Positions 1 to 7,550 of a stretch of 33,338 nt of DNA are shown piece by piece. Below the pieces are notes generated by a model. The model saw nothing but the letters and a program-made list of their open reading frames with translations. It did no database searches and was not told where the DNA came from. The stretch is from NCBI RefSeq assembly GCF_017614965.1, contig NZ_WVUG01000065.1:1-33338 (forward strand), given 5' to 3'. Within the stretch, counting starts at the first letter, position 1; each line of letters starts with the position of its first letter. Source of the DNA: Streptomyces griseorubiginosus (GTDB lineage: Bacteria > Actinomycetota > Actinomycetes > Streptomycetales > Streptomycetaceae). The position numbers and the translations under genes are program-made.

Positions 1-28
1 CGCACCCCCACCCCGAAGGGATCGGCAC

Positions 29-2200
29 ATGTCCAGGTCCAGATCTGTCAGGCGCATGCCAGCAATCGGGGCGGTCGTCGCCCTCGCGGCCGGCACGCTC
101 GTCACCCTCGCTCCGGCCGCCCACGCGGCCGCCGGCGCCACCCTGCCCTTCACCTCCGTCGAGGCCGAGTCCGCGACGACCACGGGTTCGAGGATCGGCC
201 CCGACTACACCCAGGGCACCCTCGCCTCCGAGGCCTCGGGGCGCCAGGCCGTACGGCTCACCTCCGGTCAGCGCGTCGAGTTCACCGTGCCGCGCGCGGC
301 CAACGCCGTGAACCTCGCCTACAGCGTCCCCGACGGCCAGTCCGGCTCGCTCGACGTGTACGTCAACGGCGCCAAGCTCGCCAAGACGCTCCCGGTCACT
401 TCCAAGTACTCGTACATCGACACGGGCTGGATCCCGGGCGCCAGGACGCACCACTTCTTCGACAACGCCCGACTGCTGCTCGGCCAGAACCTCCAGCCGG
501 GCGACAAGGTCGCCTTCCAGTCGAGCGGCACCCAAGTCACCGTCGACGTCGCCGACTTCGAGCAGGTCGGCGCCGCCGCCACCCAGCCCGCGGGATCGGT
601 CTCGGTCACCTCCAAGGGCGCCGACCCCAGTGGCAACGGCGACTCCACCCAGGCGTTCCGGGATGCGATCGCCGCCGCCCAGGGAGGAGTGGTCTGGATC
701 CCGCCCGGTGACTACAAGCTGACGTCCTCGCTGAGCGGCGTCCAGAACGTCACCCTGCAGGGCGCCGGCAGCTGGTACTCCGTGGTCCACACCTCCCGCT
801 TCATCGACCAGTCCAGCTCCTTGGGCAACGTCCGCATCAAGGACTTCGCCGTCATGGGCGAGGTCACCGAGCGGGTCGACTCCAACCCTGACAACTTCGT
901 CAACGGTTCGCTGGGACCGAACAGTTCGGTCTCCGGGATGTGGATCCAGCACCTGAAGGTCGGCCTGTGGCTGACGGGGAACAACGACAACCTCGTCATC
1001 GAGAGCAGCCGCATCCTCGACACCACCGCCGACGGCATCAACCTCAACGGCACCGCGAAGGGCGTCCGCGTCCGCAACAATTTCCTGCGCGACCAGGGCG
1101 ACGACGCGCTCGCCATGTGGTCGCTGTACTCGCCCGACACCGATTCCAGCTTCGAGAACAACACCGTCTCGCAGCCGAACCTCGCCAACGGCATCGCGAT
1201 CTACGGCGGCACCGACATCGCCGTCAGGAACAACCTGGTCTCCGACACCAACGCCCTCGGCAGCGGCATCGCGATCTCCAACCAGAAGTTCCTCGACCCC
1301 TTCTCCCCGCTCGCCGGCACGATCACGGTCGACGGCAACACCCTCGTCCGCACCGGCGCCATGAACCCCAACTGGAACCACCCCATGGGCGCGTTGCGCG
1401 TCGACTCCTACGACAGCGCCGTCAACGCCACGGTGAACATCACCAACACCACCGTCACCGACAGCCCGTACAGCGCCTTCGAGTTCGTGTCGGGCGGCGG
1501 ACAGGGCTACCCGGTCAGGAACGTCACCGTGGACGGCGCGACCGTGCGGGGCACCGGTACGGTCGTCGTCCAGGCGGAGGCCCAGGGCGCGGCCACCTTC
1601 CGCAACGTCACGGCGACGGGCGTCGGCGCCGCGGGAATCTACAACTGCCCCTACCCGGCGAACTCCGGCACCTTCGTCCTCACCGACGGCGGCGGCAACT
1701 CCGGCTGGAGCAGCACCTGGGCGGACTGCTCGACCTGGCCGCAGCCAGGGCAGGGCAACCCCGACCCCGACCCGAACCGCAACCTCGCCAAGGGACGTCC
1801 GGCCACCGCGACCGGCTCACAGGACGTCTACACACCCGGCAAGGCGGTCGACGGCGACGCGAACAGCTACTGGGAGTCGACCAACACCGCCTTCCCGCAG
1901 TCCTGGACGGTCGACCTGGGCTCCTCCTACGCGGTCCGCCGGCTGGTGCTGAAGCTGCCGCCGTCCTCCGCCTGGGGCGCGCGCACGCAGACCGTCACCG
2001 TGCTCGGCAGCACCGACGGTTCGGCCTACTCGACCGTCCTCGGTGCCGCCGGCTACCGCTTCGACCCGGCGACCGGCAACACGGCGACCGTCGCCCTGCC
2101 GAGCGGTGTGAACCTGCGCTACCTCAGGCTGTCGGTGAGCGCCAACACCGGCTGGCCCGCAGGGCAGTTCAGTGAGGTGGAGGCGTATCTGACGTCGTGA
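29..2200 (+). CDS. Secreted GH87-like alpha-1,3-glucanase (mutanase/mycodextranase type)
   Basis: A 723-residue exported protein. A Sec-type signal peptide (basic start, hydrophobic 11-30, AHA-type cleavage near 33-35) precedes a carbohydrate-binding-like beta-sandwich (about 38-180). A right-handed parallel beta-helix follows (about 190-565), and the protein ends in an F5/8 type C (discoidin/CBM32) domain (about 585-722) after a Pro/Asp-rich linker. D335 (TADG) and D358/D359 (GDDALAMW) have the 23/24-residue spacing of the three catalytic aspartates I recall for GH87 alpha-1,3-glucanases, so endo-cleavage of fungal or dental-plaque type alpha-1,3-glucan is the best guess. A pectate-lyase-like or mycodextranase specificity cannot be excluded. 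The ATG lies 8 nt after a GAAGGG ribosome-binding site. It converges on the oxygenase operon. Confidence 0.85.
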   Translation: MSRSRSVRRMPAIGAVVALAAGTLVTLAPAAHAAAGATLPFTSVEAESATTTGSRIGPDYTQGTLASEASGRQAVRLTSGQRVEFTVPRAANAVNLAYSVPDGQSGSLDVYVNGAKLAKTLPVTSKYSYIDTGWIPGARTHHFFDNARLLLGQNLQPGDKVAFQSSGTQVTVDVADFEQVGAAATQPAGSVSVTSKGADPSGNGDSTQAFRDAIAAAQGGVVWIPPGDYKLTSSLSGVQNVTLQGAGSWYSVVHTSRFIDQSSSLGNVRIKDFAVMGEVTERVDSNPDNFVNGSLGPNSSVSGMWIQHLKVGLWLTGNNDNLVIESSRILDTTADGINLNGTAKGVRVRNNFLRDQGDDALAMWSLYSPDTDSSFENNTVSQPNLANGIAIYGGTDIAVRNNLVSDTNALGSGIAISNQKFLDPFSPLAGTITVDGNTLVRTGAMNPNWNHPMGALRVDSYDSAVNATVNITNTTVTDSPYSAFEFVSGGGQGYPVRNVTVDGATVRGTGTVVVQAEAQGAATFRNVTATGVGAAGIYNCPYPANSGTFVLTDGGGNSGWSSTWADCSTWPQPGQGNPDPDPNRNLAKGRPATATGSQDVYTPGKAVDGDANSYWESTNTAFPQSWTVDLGSSYAVRRLVLKLPPSSAWGARTQTVTVLGSTDGSAYSTVLGAAGYRFDPATGNTATVALPSGVNLRYLRLSVSANTGWPAGQFSEVEAYLTS

Positions 2201-2215
2201 GCGCGTCGTTCGTAC

Positions 2216-2278
2216 CCCCGCGCTCCGCCGCGTGGACCCGCTCCCGCACGTGGGTCCGCGGCTCGGCGAAGCGCGGGG
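2216..2278. terminator. Nested inverted repeat between convergent genes
   Basis: A perfect 9-bp outer inverted repeat (CCCCGCGCT at 2216-2224, AGCGCGGGG at 2270-2278) encloses an inner hairpin with arms GGACCC (2234-2239) and GGGTCC (2252-2257). It occupies the 90-bp gap between two convergent stop codons, so it probably ends transcription from both sides. No U-tract is present, as is usual in Streptomyces. Confidence 0.55.
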
Positions 2279-2290
2279 CGGCCGTGGCGG

Positions 2291-3226
2291 TCAGAGGTCG
2301 AGCACCAGCCGCCTTCCCCGGCAGCGCGAGACGCAGATCATCATGGTCTCCCCGCTCTCCCGCTCCTCCTCCGTGAGCACGGAGTCCCGGTGGTCCGGGG
2401 TCCCCTCCAGCACGTCGGTCTCGCAGGTGCCGCACGTGCCCTCGGTGCAGGAGAACAGCACCTCGACCCCGGCGGCCCGGACGGCGTCGAGCACGGAGAC
2501 GTCCGGCGCGACGGTGACGGTACGGCCGCTCTGCGCCAGCTCCACCTCGAACTCGTCGTTCTCGCCGGCTGGTTGGTCCTTCGGCGAGAACCGCTCCACC
2601 CGCAGCCGGTCGGCCGGGCAGCGCTCCTCGACCGCGTCCAGCAGCGGCCCGGGACCACAGCAGTACACGAGCGTTTCCTCAGGCAGGTCCGCCAGCACGG
2701 AGGCGAGATCCAGCAGCCCGGTCTCGTCCTGCGGGGCGACGGTCACTCGGTCGCCGTACCGCGCCAACTCCTCGGTGAACGCGATGGAGTCACGGGTCCG
2801 GCCGCCGTACAGCAGGCTCCACTCGGCGCCCGCCGCCTCCGCCGCGGCCAGCATCGGCAGGATCGGGGTGATGCCGATCCCACCCGCGACGAAGCGGTAG
2901 CGGGGCGCCGGCTCCAGCCGGAAGTGGTTGCGCGGGCCGCGCACCCGGACCTTGTCGCCCTGCCCCAACTGCTCGTGCACATGCGCGGATCCGCCACGTC
3001 CGTCCGGCTCCCGCAGCACGGCGATCCGCCACGCCGAACGGTCCGCGGGATCCCCGCACAGCGAGTACTGCCGCTCCAGCCCGGGGCCGAGCACCAGGTC
3101 GACATGGGCGCCCGCCTCCCAGGCCGGCAGATCCTCGCCGAGCGGGTGGCGCAGCGTGAGGGCGAGCACGCCGTCGGCCGCGAACTCCCTGCGGTCGACG
3201 ACGAGTTCGGCTTCGTACACGGTCAT
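2291..3226 (-). CDS. vanB: Ferredoxin reductase of a Rieske oxygenase (VanB/phthalate dioxygenase reductase family)
   Basis: A 311-residue reductase that passes electrons from NAD(P)H via flavin and a plant-type [2Fe-2S] centre to the oxygenase encoded upstream. Visible: the flavin-binding RQYSL motif (52-56), the nucleotide-binding GGIGITP (115-121), the CCGPGP motif (189-194), and C-terminal cluster ligands C260, C265, C268 and C298. The order flavin - NAD - [2Fe-2S] is that of the VanB/PDR family. The chosen ATG overlaps the stop of the small upstream gene as ATGA and has an AGGAG 11 nt upstream; the reading frame extends further 5' but would overrun that gene. Vanillate as substrate is inferred from family resemblance and from the pca genes in the same window; other methoxy- or carboxy-aromatics are possible. 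Confidence 0.85.
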   Translation of the reverse strand: MTVYEAELVVDRREFAADGVLALTLRHPLGEDLPAWEAGAHVDLVLGPGLERQYSLCGDPADRSAWRIAVLREPDGRGGSAHVHEQLGQGDKVRVRGPRNHFRLEPAPRYRFVAGGIGITPILPMLAAAEAAGAEWSLLYGGRTRDSIAFTEELARYGDRVTVAPQDETGLLDLASVLADLPEETLVYCCGPGPLLDAVEERCPADRLRVERFSPKDQPAGENDEFEVELAQSGRTVTVAPDVSVLDAVRAAGVEVLFSCTEGTCGTCETDVLEGTPDHRDSVLTEEERESGETMMICVSRCRGRRLVLDL

Positions 3227-3399
3227 GAGTCGCTGCTCTCCTGTGGCCGGTGTCCTTCGGGATGGGCGAGCATCCACTCCCACATCTCGACCGGGTCCTG
3301 GGCGGTGTGCTCGGCGCCGCAGTGACAGGTGCCGTGCAGCACGTCGGTGCCCGGCAGCCAGTCGATGCGGTAGATCTCCCCGGTGGCGCCGGTGCTCAC
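3223..3399 (-). CDS. Small Cys/His-motif protein translationally coupled between oxygenase and reductase
   Basis: A 58-residue gene with a GTG start. The start overlaps the stop of the Rieske oxygenase gene (GTGA) and the stop overlaps the start of the reductase gene (ATGA), so the three are one translationally coupled unit. A GGAG lies 8 nt before the GTG, inside the end of the oxygenase gene. About 52 of 58 codons end in G or C, as in real genes here. The product has no signal peptide or membrane segment. Its centre carries H22, C25, C27 and H31 (HGTCHCGAEH), then a Trp-rich stretch (W40, W42). This looks like a small metal-binding or partner protein, perhaps an accessory or assembly factor for the iron-sulfur enzymes, but I do not recognise the family. 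Function is unknown. Confidence 0.75.
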   Translation of the reverse strand: MSTGATGEIYRIDWLPGTDVLHGTCHCGAEHTAQDPVEMWEWMLAHPEGHRPQESSDS

Positions 3400-4469
3400 A
3401 GGACCTTCTCCACGGGCTTGTCGCCCTCCTCGACCAGGCGGGCGAGGATACGTCGGGCGGCGAGACCGCCCGTGTCGATGTTGATGCTCAGCTCCTGGTA
3501 GCCGGTGCGCTCGGTGCCGAGCGTCCGCTGCAGCAGGTTGAGCGCGTCGACGTCCTGCATCACCACGGTGTGGTTGTTGCCGCGCAGGAACTCGGTGACC
3601 TCGGCGTCCTCGGTCGCCCAGTCCCGCGAGACCATCCAGAAGTCGTACACGTGCCCGTCGGAGGACGGGGTGATGGCGTACGTGATCTCGGTGTGGAAGC
3701 CGTTGGGGTCACTGCCGTCGGCCTCGGGCAGCACACCGACCGGGGCGATCCGGCTGTGCAGCAGGTACAGGCAGGGCGCGTGGTACTCGATGTCCTGCCA
3801 CCGGGTGATCCGCCCCTCGATACCCGTCGACTTCGCGTAGAACGGCGGGCACGCGGCGTCGTCCATGTGCCGGCTCACCCGCACGATGCCGGCGCCCTCG
3901 TCGACCTCGGTGGTGATCGGGGTCTCGGCGACCTCGGGGGTGCCGATGTAACCGCCGTGCAGGTACGTCTCGTGGGAGAGGTCGAGGAGGTTGTCGACCA
4001 GCAGGCCGTAGTCGGCGTCGATGGGCTCCATGCCGCGGACGGTGACCCAGCCGGGGGAGTCGAGGTGCTTGGCGCGCGGGATGGTCTGCGGGTCGGCGAG
4101 CTGCGGGTCGCCGATCCACACCCACACCAGCGAGTCCTGCTCGACGACGGGGTAGGAGGCGACGCGGGCGGTGCGCGGTATCCGCTTCTGCCCCGGCACG
4201 TACACACAGGTGCCGGTGGTGTCGTACGTGAACCCGTGGTACCCGCACACGAGCCGGTCACCGTCCAGCCGGCTCGGCTTCTCGTGCAACGGGAACCGGC
4301 GGTGCACACAGCGGTCCGCGAGCGCGACGGGCGCCCCGTCCTCCTCGGTCCGGTAGAAGACGAGCGGCTCCCCGAGAACGGTCCGCCCGAGCAACTCCTC
4401 CCGCCCGACCTCGTGACTGTAGGCGGCGACGTACCACTGGTTCCTGGCGAAAGCGGTGATGTGCGGCAT
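3396..4469 (-). CDS. vanA: Rieske non-heme iron oxygenase, vanillate O-demethylase oxygenase-like
   Basis: A 357-residue cytoplasmic oxygenase alpha subunit. The N-terminal Rieske [2Fe-2S] domain has C54-x-H56 and C75-x2-H78. The catalytic domain has N160, D163, H166 and H171 (DNLLDLSHETYLH), the bridging Asp and mononuclear-iron histidines typical of this superfamily. Size and motifs fit the VanA group, which demethylates vanillate to protocatechuate and releases formaldehyde. It is first of a three-gene operon (oxygenase, small coupled protein, reductase). The ATG at 4469 opens with MPHITAFARNQWYVAA, a normal VanA-type start. No dedicated VanR-type regulator lies next to it. The substrate could be another methoxylated aromatic acid. 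Confidence 0.85.
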   Translation of the reverse strand: MPHITAFARNQWYVAAYSHEVGREELLGRTVLGEPLVFYRTEEDGAPVALADRCVHRRFPLHEKPSRLDGDRLVCGYHGFTYDTTGTCVYVPGQKRIPRTARVASYPVVEQDSLVWVWIGDPQLADPQTIPRAKHLDSPGWVTVRGMEPIDADYGLLVDNLLDLSHETYLHGGYIGTPEVAETPITTEVDEGAGIVRVSRHMDDAACPPFYAKSTGIEGRITRWQDIEYHAPCLYLLHSRIAPVGVLPEADGSDPNGFHTEITYAITPSSDGHVYDFWMVSRDWATEDAEVTEFLRGNNHTVVMQDVDALNLLQRTLGTERTGYQELSINIDTGGLAARRILARLVEEGDKPVEKVL

Positions 4470-4536
4470 GGATGCGGCTCCCGTCTCTGGGTGATGGCGA
4501 CATCGTCGGGACGGGCCGCCCGGGGGCGCAACACGG

Positions 4537-4553
4537 CTTCCGCGTCACGGAAG
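4537..4553. promoter_or_regulatory. Inverted repeat upstream of the Rieske operon
   Basis: CTTCCG-CGTCA-CGGAAG is a perfect 6-bp inverted repeat with a 5-bp spacer, 68 bp upstream of the oxygenase start codon. That position suits a repressor operator. It also lies 30 bp past the stop of the acetyltransferase gene on the same strand, so a weak terminator is the alternative. Confidence 0.4.
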
Positions 4554-4582
4554 AGCGCTTGGAAAGTGCCTGGTGAGAGCGG

Positions 4583-5104
4583 TCATGCCGGAGGCCGTGG
4601 TGGCGTTGTCGGGCCTGCGAGCGGGGCCAGCGGAAGCAGGAAGTAGCAGCCCCGGTTGTCGTCGTCGCGCACGACGGGGTGGACAGCGAAGCCGAGCCGC
4701 AGCTTGAGGCGGTGATTTCCCGTGTTCTCGCCGGCGCTGTGCGATCTGACCTGATGGCATCCTTGCGCACCCGCCGCCTCGATGACCGCGCGCTGCAAGG
4801 CCGTACCCACGCCCGTCCGGCGCGACCGCTCCCGCACCCCGAAGGCGAGGATCTTCGCCTCTGTCACAACCTGTCCGTCGAGGGTGACCGGTGGGCAGCC
4901 TGTGTCGGGGCCGACGGGCTGGACCACGTAACGGCAGAATCCGACGGGCGGGCCGTCCTGCGGTCCCGCGGCCAGCAGGTGGGAACTCAGATGGAAGCCG
5001 GCGGCGAACCGCACCCAGTCGCCCTGTCCGAGCTCATCGATCAACGGCCACACCGGATCGTCCTCAAGGCGACCGGCCGGCACTTCTCTGACCTCTATCT
5101 CCAC
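4583..5104 (-). CDS. GNAT family N-acetyltransferase
   Basis: About 173 residues when started at the GTG at 5104. The acetyl-CoA-binding motif A is visible as RRTGVGTALQRAVIEAAG in the second half, followed by a typical 'HRLKLRLGF' segment and a beta-rich end. The substrate is unknown. The frame stays open upstream to 5479, with an ATG at 5188 that would add 28 residues. That extension has no domain character and contains a TTA codon, which is very rare in this genome type, so I prefer the downstream GTG. Neither start has a good ribosome-binding site. The opposite strand is also open here, but the GNAT motif decides in favour of the minus strand. Confidence 0.7.
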   Translation of the reverse strand: MEIEVREVPAGRLEDDPVWPLIDELGQGDWVRFAAGFHLSSHLLAAGPQDGPPVGFCRYVVQPVGPDTGCPPVTLDGQVVTEAKILAFGVRERSRRTGVGTALQRAVIEAAGAQGCHQVRSHSAGENTGNHRLKLRLGFAVHPVVRDDDNRGCYFLLPLAPLAGPTTPPRPPA

Positions 5105-5228
5105 GTCCGAGGACGCTAATGAGGGTTCACCGCGGGCGGCAAGCGTTTCCGACGCCCCGCACCGGTCGGCCGGCTGCGCCTGGCCCATGGCGTCAGTCGG
5201 AAAGACTCCACATCCGATCGCACCGCTC

Positions 5229-5255
5229 GTCTGTGAACTGCGGTCTTCCGGGTAC
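5229..5255 (+). promoter_or_regulatory. Possible sigma-B-type promoter for the holin-like/DUF3618 pair
   Basis: GTCT (5229-5232) and GGGTAC (5250-5255) resemble the stress sigma-B consensus of Streptomyces (GNNT, spacer about 14-16, GGGTAC/T), although the 17-bp spacer is one longer. It lies 64 bp before the holin-like start codon. A perfect palindrome ACTCGC-GT-GCGAGT (5254-5267) overlaps the probable transcription start. Confidence 0.3.
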
Positions 5256-5318
5256 TCGCGTGCGAGTGAAAAGGGCCGGATGCCCGGCCCAGGACGAGAG
5301 CGACGGGAGGTGACGGCC

Positions 5319-5756
5319 GTGTCGAGCACCCAGCGATCCGCGCCCGGGACGGACCACGGCGCGCACCCCTCCGGCCAGGAGCCGGTGAGCGAGCTTGTGC
5401 AACGGGCCTCGCAGCAGCTGACGGAGCTGGTGCGGGGTGAAATGCGCCTGGCGCAGGCGGAGATGAAGGAGAAGGGCAAACGCTACGGCAAGGGCGGTGG
5501 TCTGTTCGGCGGCGCCGGTGTGGTCGGCTTCCTGATGCTGGAGGCCCTGGTGGCCACCGTCATCGCGGCGCTGGCCGTACCCCTCCCCGTGTGGGCCGCC
5601 GCGCTGATCGTCACCGCCGCTCTGGCCGTGATCGCCGCGGTGCTGGCCCTCGGCGGGAAGAAGCAGGTCGGCCAGGCCGCGCCGCCCACGCCCGAGCAGA
5701 CGATCGAGAACGTGAAGGCCGACGTGGCCGAGATCAAGGAGAGCGCACAGCGATGA
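5319..5756 (+). CDS. Phage-holin-like membrane protein (PF07332 / superfamily III type)
   Basis: A 145-residue integral membrane protein. An amphipathic, charged N-terminal helix (about 24-55, ELVQRASQQLTELVRGEMRLAQAEMKEKG) precedes two membrane helices (about 63-86 and 91-111) and a short charged tail. This is the layout of the actinobacterial 'phage holin family' (PF07332), chromosomal proteins not tied to lysis. The GTG at 5319 is chosen because GGGAGG lies exactly 8 nt upstream; the GTG at 5310 sits on that site and the ATG at 5187 lacks one. The stop overlaps the start of the next gene (ATGA), so the two are translationally coupled. The role is probably in envelope organisation or stress, not prophage lysis; no phage genes are nearby. 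Confidence 0.8.
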   Translation: MSSTQRSAPGTDHGAHPSGQEPVSELVQRASQQLTELVRGEMRLAQAEMKEKGKRYGKGGGLFGGAGVVGFLMLEALVATVIAALAVPLPVWAAALIVTAALAVIAAVLALGGKKQVGQAAPPTPEQTIENVKADVAEIKESAQR

Positions 5757-6199
5757 CCCAGCCACCCCACGACGAGCCCACGGCCGCCGGTCCCGAGGAA
5801 CTGCGCGAGCAGGTGGAGCAGACCCGCGCGGAGCTCGGCGAGACCGTCGAGGCGCTGGCCGCCAAGGCCGATGTCAAGACACGGGCCCAGGAGAAGGCCA
5901 CCGCGGTCAGGGAACAGGCCACCGCCAGGGCCGGCGAGCTGAAGACCAAGGCCGCCGACCTGGCGCATCAGGCACAGGACAAGTTGCCCGACCCGGTCAA
6001 GGACAAGGCCGCCCAGGCCGCCGGACAGGCCCGCGCCAAGGCCGCCCAGGCCGGCCAGGTCTGGCACGACAAGGCGCCCGAACAGGTACAGCACACCACC
6101 GCTCAGGGAGCGCGACTGGCGCGCGACAACCGCAACCTGCTGCTGGCGGCCGCCGGTGCGGCCGTCCTGGTGTGGCTGGCCTGCCGCCGCAAGGACTGA
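5753..6199 (+). CDS. DUF3618 membrane-anchored helical protein
   Basis: 148 residues. An N-terminal DUF3618 segment (EELREQVEQTRAELGETVEALAAKADVKTRAQEKA, about 12-50) runs into a long Ala/Lys-rich helical stretch (about 50-120) like apolipophorin or LEA coiled coils. One C-terminal membrane helix follows (about 125-142, NLLLAAAGAAVLVWLAC) with a basic end, giving a C-tail-anchored protein. It starts by ATGA overlap with the holin-like gene. The pairing is common in Actinobacteria, often with DUF4235, which is absent here. The function is unknown; a structural or stress-protective envelope role is an inference. Confidence 0.8.
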   Translation: MTQPPHDEPTAAGPEELREQVEQTRAELGETVEALAAKADVKTRAQEKATAVREQATARAGELKTKAADLAHQAQDKLPDPVKDKAAQAAGQARAKAAQAGQVWHDKAPEQVQHTTAQGARLARDNRNLLLAAAGAAVLVWLACRRKD

Positions 6200-6210
6200 C
6201 CCGCTCGGTT

Positions 6211-6247
6211 GCGAGCCTCATCCCGTGGCCGCCGGGACGAGGCTCGC
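6211..6247. terminator. Strong bidirectional terminator hairpin
   Basis: A 15-bp stem with a single A-C mismatch (6211-6225 with 6233-6247) and a 7-nt loop. It lies in the 80-bp gap between the convergent DUF3618 and NlpC/P60 genes. Confidence 0.75.
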
Positions 6248-6279
6248 GGTCCTGGTCTGCCGTCGCCCGTCGTGTCCCG

Positions 6280-7419
6280 TCAGCAGGTGGAGACGCCGGG
6301 GAGCCAGGCGGGGCCCTTGATGTAGATGTTGGTCATCCAGGAACCGTCGGTCAGTTTGGCCCACGCGTCGTTGGTGTAGCCGTCCGCGGTCACCTCCTGG
6401 GCGTGCGCCTGGCAGACCACGTTGACCGTCGTGGGCTGCGCGAAGTAGTCGACGACGCCGGCGTTCACGTTCGGCTCGCTGTGCGTGCGCACTCCCGTCC
6501 CCCACGTCTGGAACGGCGTGCTGCCGCCCGACGGCGGCGGCGTGCTGCTTCCGCCGCAGTCCGGTACGCCGGGCAGCGAGGCCGGGCCCTTGATGTAGAT
6601 GTTCGTCATCCACGAACCGTCGGCCAGCTTCGACCAGATGTCGTTGGTGTACCCCTCCGCGGTGACGGTCTCCGCGTGCTGCTGGCACTGCACCGACACC
6701 TGGGTGGGACCGGCGAAGGTGTCGACGACGGCGGACCGCACGCTCGGCGTGGAGTGGGTGCGCACTCCGGTGCCCCACGTCTCGAAGGTCGTACCGCCGT
6801 TCGCGGGCGGGGGAGTCGGGGTGCCCGACCCGTTGACCCGGATCGCGCCCGCGTAGTCGCCGCCCGTGCGCACCGGGGTGACCCTGATATGGGTGCCCGA
6901 CTCGTAGGCCTCGACCATCTGCCCGTTGCCGAGGTACATGGCGACGTGGTGGATGTGCCCGTTGCCCCAGAACATCAGGTCGCCCGGCACCAGCGGGGCG
7001 GTGCCCTGCCCGGCGGAGAAGCGGGCGGAGGCCTGCGAGCTGTGGAACTGGTCGTCCGCCGTGCCGTTGAGCAGGTCCCTGCCGGTCGCCCTCCAGTACG
7101 CGTACCGCATCAGGCCGGAGCAGTCGAAGCCCTTCCGCTCGTTGTCGTGCAGGCTGTCCGGGTCCGAGCCGTCGTAGTAGCCGTAGGTGGCACCGGGCGT
7201 CGCCCCGTGACCGCCGCCCCAGCTGTACCAGACGCCGATCTGGGAACAGGCCGCGCTCACCGCGGCCTGCGCGGTGGCCGAGGCGCCCGGCGCGAGGACC
7301 CCGCAGGAGGTGTCCTCGGCGGCGGCGTGGGCCGGGGCGGAGAAGAACGCGGTCAGGGCCAGGACCGAGGCCCCCAGAAGCCCGCCGCTGGTCCGGCGGC
7401 GCGTGCTGCTGATCTTCAC
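6280..7419 (-). CDS. Secreted NlpC/P60 peptidoglycan hydrolase with two SH3-like repeats
   Basis: 379 residues. A signal peptide (RRR at 7-9, hydrophobic core 12-28, AHA near 30-32) is followed by an NlpC/P60 domain (about 48-195) with catalytic C100 (FDCSGL) and H158 (HHVAMYLG). Two near-identical bacterial SH3-like modules follow (about 213-290 and 300-379). They share WGTGVRTHS, HAE/HAQ, GYTND and SWMTNIYIKGPA motifs plus paired cysteines, and are joined by Pro/Gly linkers. It should cleave D-Glu-diaminopimelate type bonds in peptidoglycan, with the SH3 modules holding it to the wall. I chose the GTG at 7419 because AAGGA lies 8 nt upstream; the ATG at 7428 directly abuts that site and is unlikely. 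The two modules look like a recent internal duplication. Confidence 0.88.
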   Translation of the reverse strand: MKISSTRRRTSGGLLGASVLALTAFFSAPAHAAAEDTSCGVLAPGASATAQAAVSAACSQIGVWYSWGGGHGATPGATYGYYDGSDPDSLHDNERKGFDCSGLMRYAYWRATGRDLLNGTADDQFHSSQASARFSAGQGTAPLVPGDLMFWGNGHIHHVAMYLGNGQMVEAYESGTHIRVTPVRTGGDYAGAIRVNGSGTPTPPPANGGTTFETWGTGVRTHSTPSVRSAVVDTFAGPTQVSVQCQQHAETVTAEGYTNDIWSKLADGSWMTNIYIKGPASLPGVPDCGGSSTPPPSGGSTPFQTWGTGVRTHSEPNVNAGVVDYFAQPTTVNVVCQAHAQEVTADGYTNDAWAKLTDGSWMTNIYIKGPAWLPGVSTC

Positions 7420-7434
7420 GGAAGTCATCCTTCG

Positions 7435-7514
7435 TCGATGAGTCAGTAAGTCTCAGTGCGTCTCAGTGCGTCTCAGTGAGTAGATGTGTCGATGAGTCGG
7501 TGCATCGATGAGTC
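7435..7514. repeat. Two interleaved short repeat families in the NlpC/P60 leader
   Basis: TCGATGAGTC occurs three times (7435-7444, 7489-7498, 7505-7514). Between the first two copies is a tandem 10-bp repeat, TCTCAGTGCG twice and TCTCAGTGAG once (7451-7480). All lie within about 100 bp upstream of the NlpC/P60 start. They could be a regulator-binding array or simply unstable repeat DNA. Confidence 0.7.
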
Positions 7515-7550
7515 GTCACCGGCTGAACCGGAGGCGGCAGTTGGCTGCGG

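Noticed and set aside
940..2175. 411-codon open frame (+) inside the glucanase gene
   Set aside because: Arg/His/Gln-rich, no domain, fully inside a gene with a signal peptide and catalytic motifs; a GC-bias shadow.
2928..4646. 572-codon open frame (+) across the Rieske operon
   Set aside because: Antisense to three motif-supported genes and without recognisable domains.
4679..5119. 146-codon open frame (+) opposite the acetyltransferase
   Set aside because: The minus strand shows a GNAT acetyl-CoA motif; the plus frame shows nothing.
5319..6199. Prophage remnant, suggested by the holin-like protein
   Set aside because: The holin-like/DUF3618 pair is a standard actinobacterial chromosomal pair; no phage structural, integrase or lysin genes or att-like repeats nearby.
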